Of a stretch of 64,000 bases of DNA, positions 63,116 to 64,000 are shown piece by piece (within the stretch, counting starts at the first letter, position 1; every line of letters starts with the position of its first letter). Made by a program: the position numbers and the translations under genes. The stretch is from contig NZ_JAPEPI010000001.1 in assembly GCF_026340305.1 (NCBI RefSeq), forward strand, positions 2,666,001-2,730,000. The letters are read 5' to 3'. Below the pieces are notes generated by a model that saw only the letters and a program-made list of their open reading frames with translations, had not been told where the DNA came from and made no database searches. This stretch comes from Streptomyces sp. NBC_01381 (GTDB lineage: Bacteria > Actinomycetota > Actinomycetes > Streptomycetales > Streptomycetaceae).

Positions 63116-63469
63116 ATGTTCATCGCCTATGTGGCCGTCACCCTGCTGGCGGCCGCCGCCAACATCTACGTCGCCTTCGTCGACTACGCGCGCTCGCCCC
63201 AGGTCATCGCGAACATGGACCGGGCCCGCGTCCCGCGTTCCTGGCTGTTCCCGCTGGGCCATCTCAAACTGGCCGGTGGAGCAGGCCTGTTGGCGGGCTT
63301 CGCCGTGCCCTGGATCGGTGTGGCCGCCGGGGCCGGGCTCGTCCTCTTCTTCACCGGCGCCGTTCTCTTCCATCTGCGGGCGCGGGTGTACACGCTCCAG
63401 TACCCGCTCGGGTTCTGGGGACTTGCCGCGGCGGCGCTGGTCACCGGGCTCGCCCACCGGGGGATCTGA
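63116..63469 (+). CDS. DoxX-like membrane protein
   Basis: 117 residues with four membrane helices (AYVAVTLLAAAANIYVAFVDY, LFPLGHLKLAGGAGLLAGFAV, WIGVAAGAGLVLFFTGAVLFHL, WGLAAAALVTGLAH). DoxX_2-type. ATG 63116 has AGGGAG upstream; AAGGGAGTCA occurs twice in the leader. 38 bp after the ECF41 gene, co-transcribed and probably its target. Confidence 0.88.
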   Translation: MFIAYVAVTLLAAAANIYVAFVDYARSPQVIANMDRARVPRSWLFPLGHLKLAGGAGLLAGFAVPWIGVAAGAGLVLFFTGAVLFHLRARVYTLQYPLGFWGLAAAALVTGLAHRGI

Positions 63470-63502
63470 GGCCGCGGTGACATCCCCGTGGACTCCTGGA
63501 AC

Positions 63503-63516
63503 TAGAACTGGTATCA
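63503..63516. promoter_or_regulatory. KstR-like box upstream of the aldehyde dehydrogenase gene
   Basis: TAGAACTGGTATCA: one change from TnnAACnnGTTnnA, and shares TAGAAC-nn-GTA-nn-AGTTCT with the thiolase box. 76 bp before the start codon. Confidence 0.55.
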
Positions 63517-63591
63517 GTTCTGCCAAAGCGTTCTGAGGCAGTGTCAGAAAGCGTGCCGCGCAGGGCGGAATCCCGCAGGAGGCAGTCAGCC

Positions 63592-64000
63592 ATGACCGAG
63601 CTCGTGGAACACGGACAGCTGTTCATCGGCGGGGAGCTTGTGGACCCCCTCGGCAAGGACGTCATCGAGGTGATCTCGCCGCACACGGGCCGGGTCTTCG
63701 CAACGGTCCCGCATGCCGCGCCCGCCGATGTCGACCGGGCCGTCGCCACCGCGCGCAAGGCGTTCGACGAGGGCCCCTGGCCCCGGATGACCCTCGACGA
63801 GCGGATCGAGGTGATCACAAAGATCAAGGACGCGATCGCCGTACGGCACGAGGAGATCGCCCGCGTCATCAGCTCCGAGAACGGCACCCCGTACACCTCC
63901 AGCGTCATGGTGCAGGCCCTCGCCGCGATGATGGTCTGGGACGCGGCGCTCACGGTCGCGCGCAACTTCACGTACGAGGAAGCGCGCGACGGAGCCCTCG
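63592..64000 (+). CDS. Aldehyde dehydrogenase (N-terminal part, cut by window)
   Basis: 136 codons visible. N-terminus of the NAD(P)-dependent ALDH fold: LFIGGELVDPLGKDVIEVISPHTGRVFATVPHAAPADVDRAVATARKAFDEGPWP and ISSENGTPYTSSVMVQ. The catalytic Cys lies beyond the window. GGAGG lies ten bases before ATG 63592. A KstR-like box upstream suggests a role with the P450/thiolase set. Confidence 0.92.
   Translation, partial: MTELVEHGQLFIGGELVDPLGKDVIEVISPHTGRVFATVPHAAPADVDRAVATARKAFDEGPWPRMTLDERIEVITKIKDAIAVRHEEIARVISSENGTPYTSSVMVQALAAMMVWDAALTVARNFTYEEARDGAL

Overview
The window is high-GC actinobacterial chromosome, almost certainly Streptomyces. The evidence is strong third-position GC bias, frequent GTG and TTG starts, GGAGG ribosome binding sites, ATGA/GTGA operon overlaps, a homodimeric E1-type aceE, several TerD paralogs, DUF3052/DUF4383/DUF4429/DUF2277 proteins and small dispersed intergenic repeats. 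It holds about 59 genes, one tRNA-Val(UAC), two riboswitches and no insertion sequence, prophage, rRNA or CRISPR array. Two genes are cut by the window edges: a sensor histidine kinase on the left and an aldehyde dehydrogenase on the right.

Layout. 1-7.8 kb: histidine kinase, DUF4429/SHOCT protein, alpha/beta hydrolase, a divergent TetR regulator/MFS exporter pair with an operator inside the exporter promoter, a secreted I36-type protein and a K+ channel. 7.8-12.1 kb: aceE, divergent from DUF3052 and an AhpE-like peroxiredoxin. 12.2-21.3 kb: a tellurium/stress (Ter) island with TerD, TerD, a TerC-like membrane protein, two further TerD-fold proteins, then an operon of CitE-like lyase, a fused phosphoribosyltransferase-TRSP-StiP protein and a HAD phosphatase. 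This is the metabolite module known to accompany Ter genes. 21.3-30.5 kb: KDG kinase/KDPG aldolase, small membrane and secreted proteins, tRNA-Val, DedA, a SodC-like protein and a DoxX protein under a candidate iron box. 30.5-46.3 kb: FAD/NAD(P)-binding protein, PhoD phosphatase, secreted HNH nuclease, a manganese (yybP-ykoY) riboswitch with its GDT1/UPF0016 transporter, HAD, peptidoglycan-binding protein, an MFS-winged-helix fusion, LysE/GNAT, methyltransferase, a decayed serpin and an MHS transporter. 46.7-50.4 kb: a GT87-PAP2 fusion and a convergent membrane protein.

50.5-64 kb is the most interesting part. A P450 and a thiolase diverge from one another, and each has a box close to the KstR consensus TnnAACnnGTTnnA. 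Further boxes precede an MBL-fold hydrolase and the terminal aldehyde dehydrogenase, suggesting one steroid/isoprenoid-type catabolic regulon. Between them is a translationally coupled five-gene operon: an alpha/alpha-toroid surface protein, a second anchored surface protein, and the T, fused A and S parts of an ECF transporter. It lies downstream of a cobalamin riboswitch whose core appears split by a small hairpin element. The pair of surface proteins plus transporter looks like a bacterial cobalamin capture system with an intrinsic-factor-like architecture. Its ATPase carries a C-terminal tail of about fifteen 12-residue repeats encoded by a 36-bp minisatellite.
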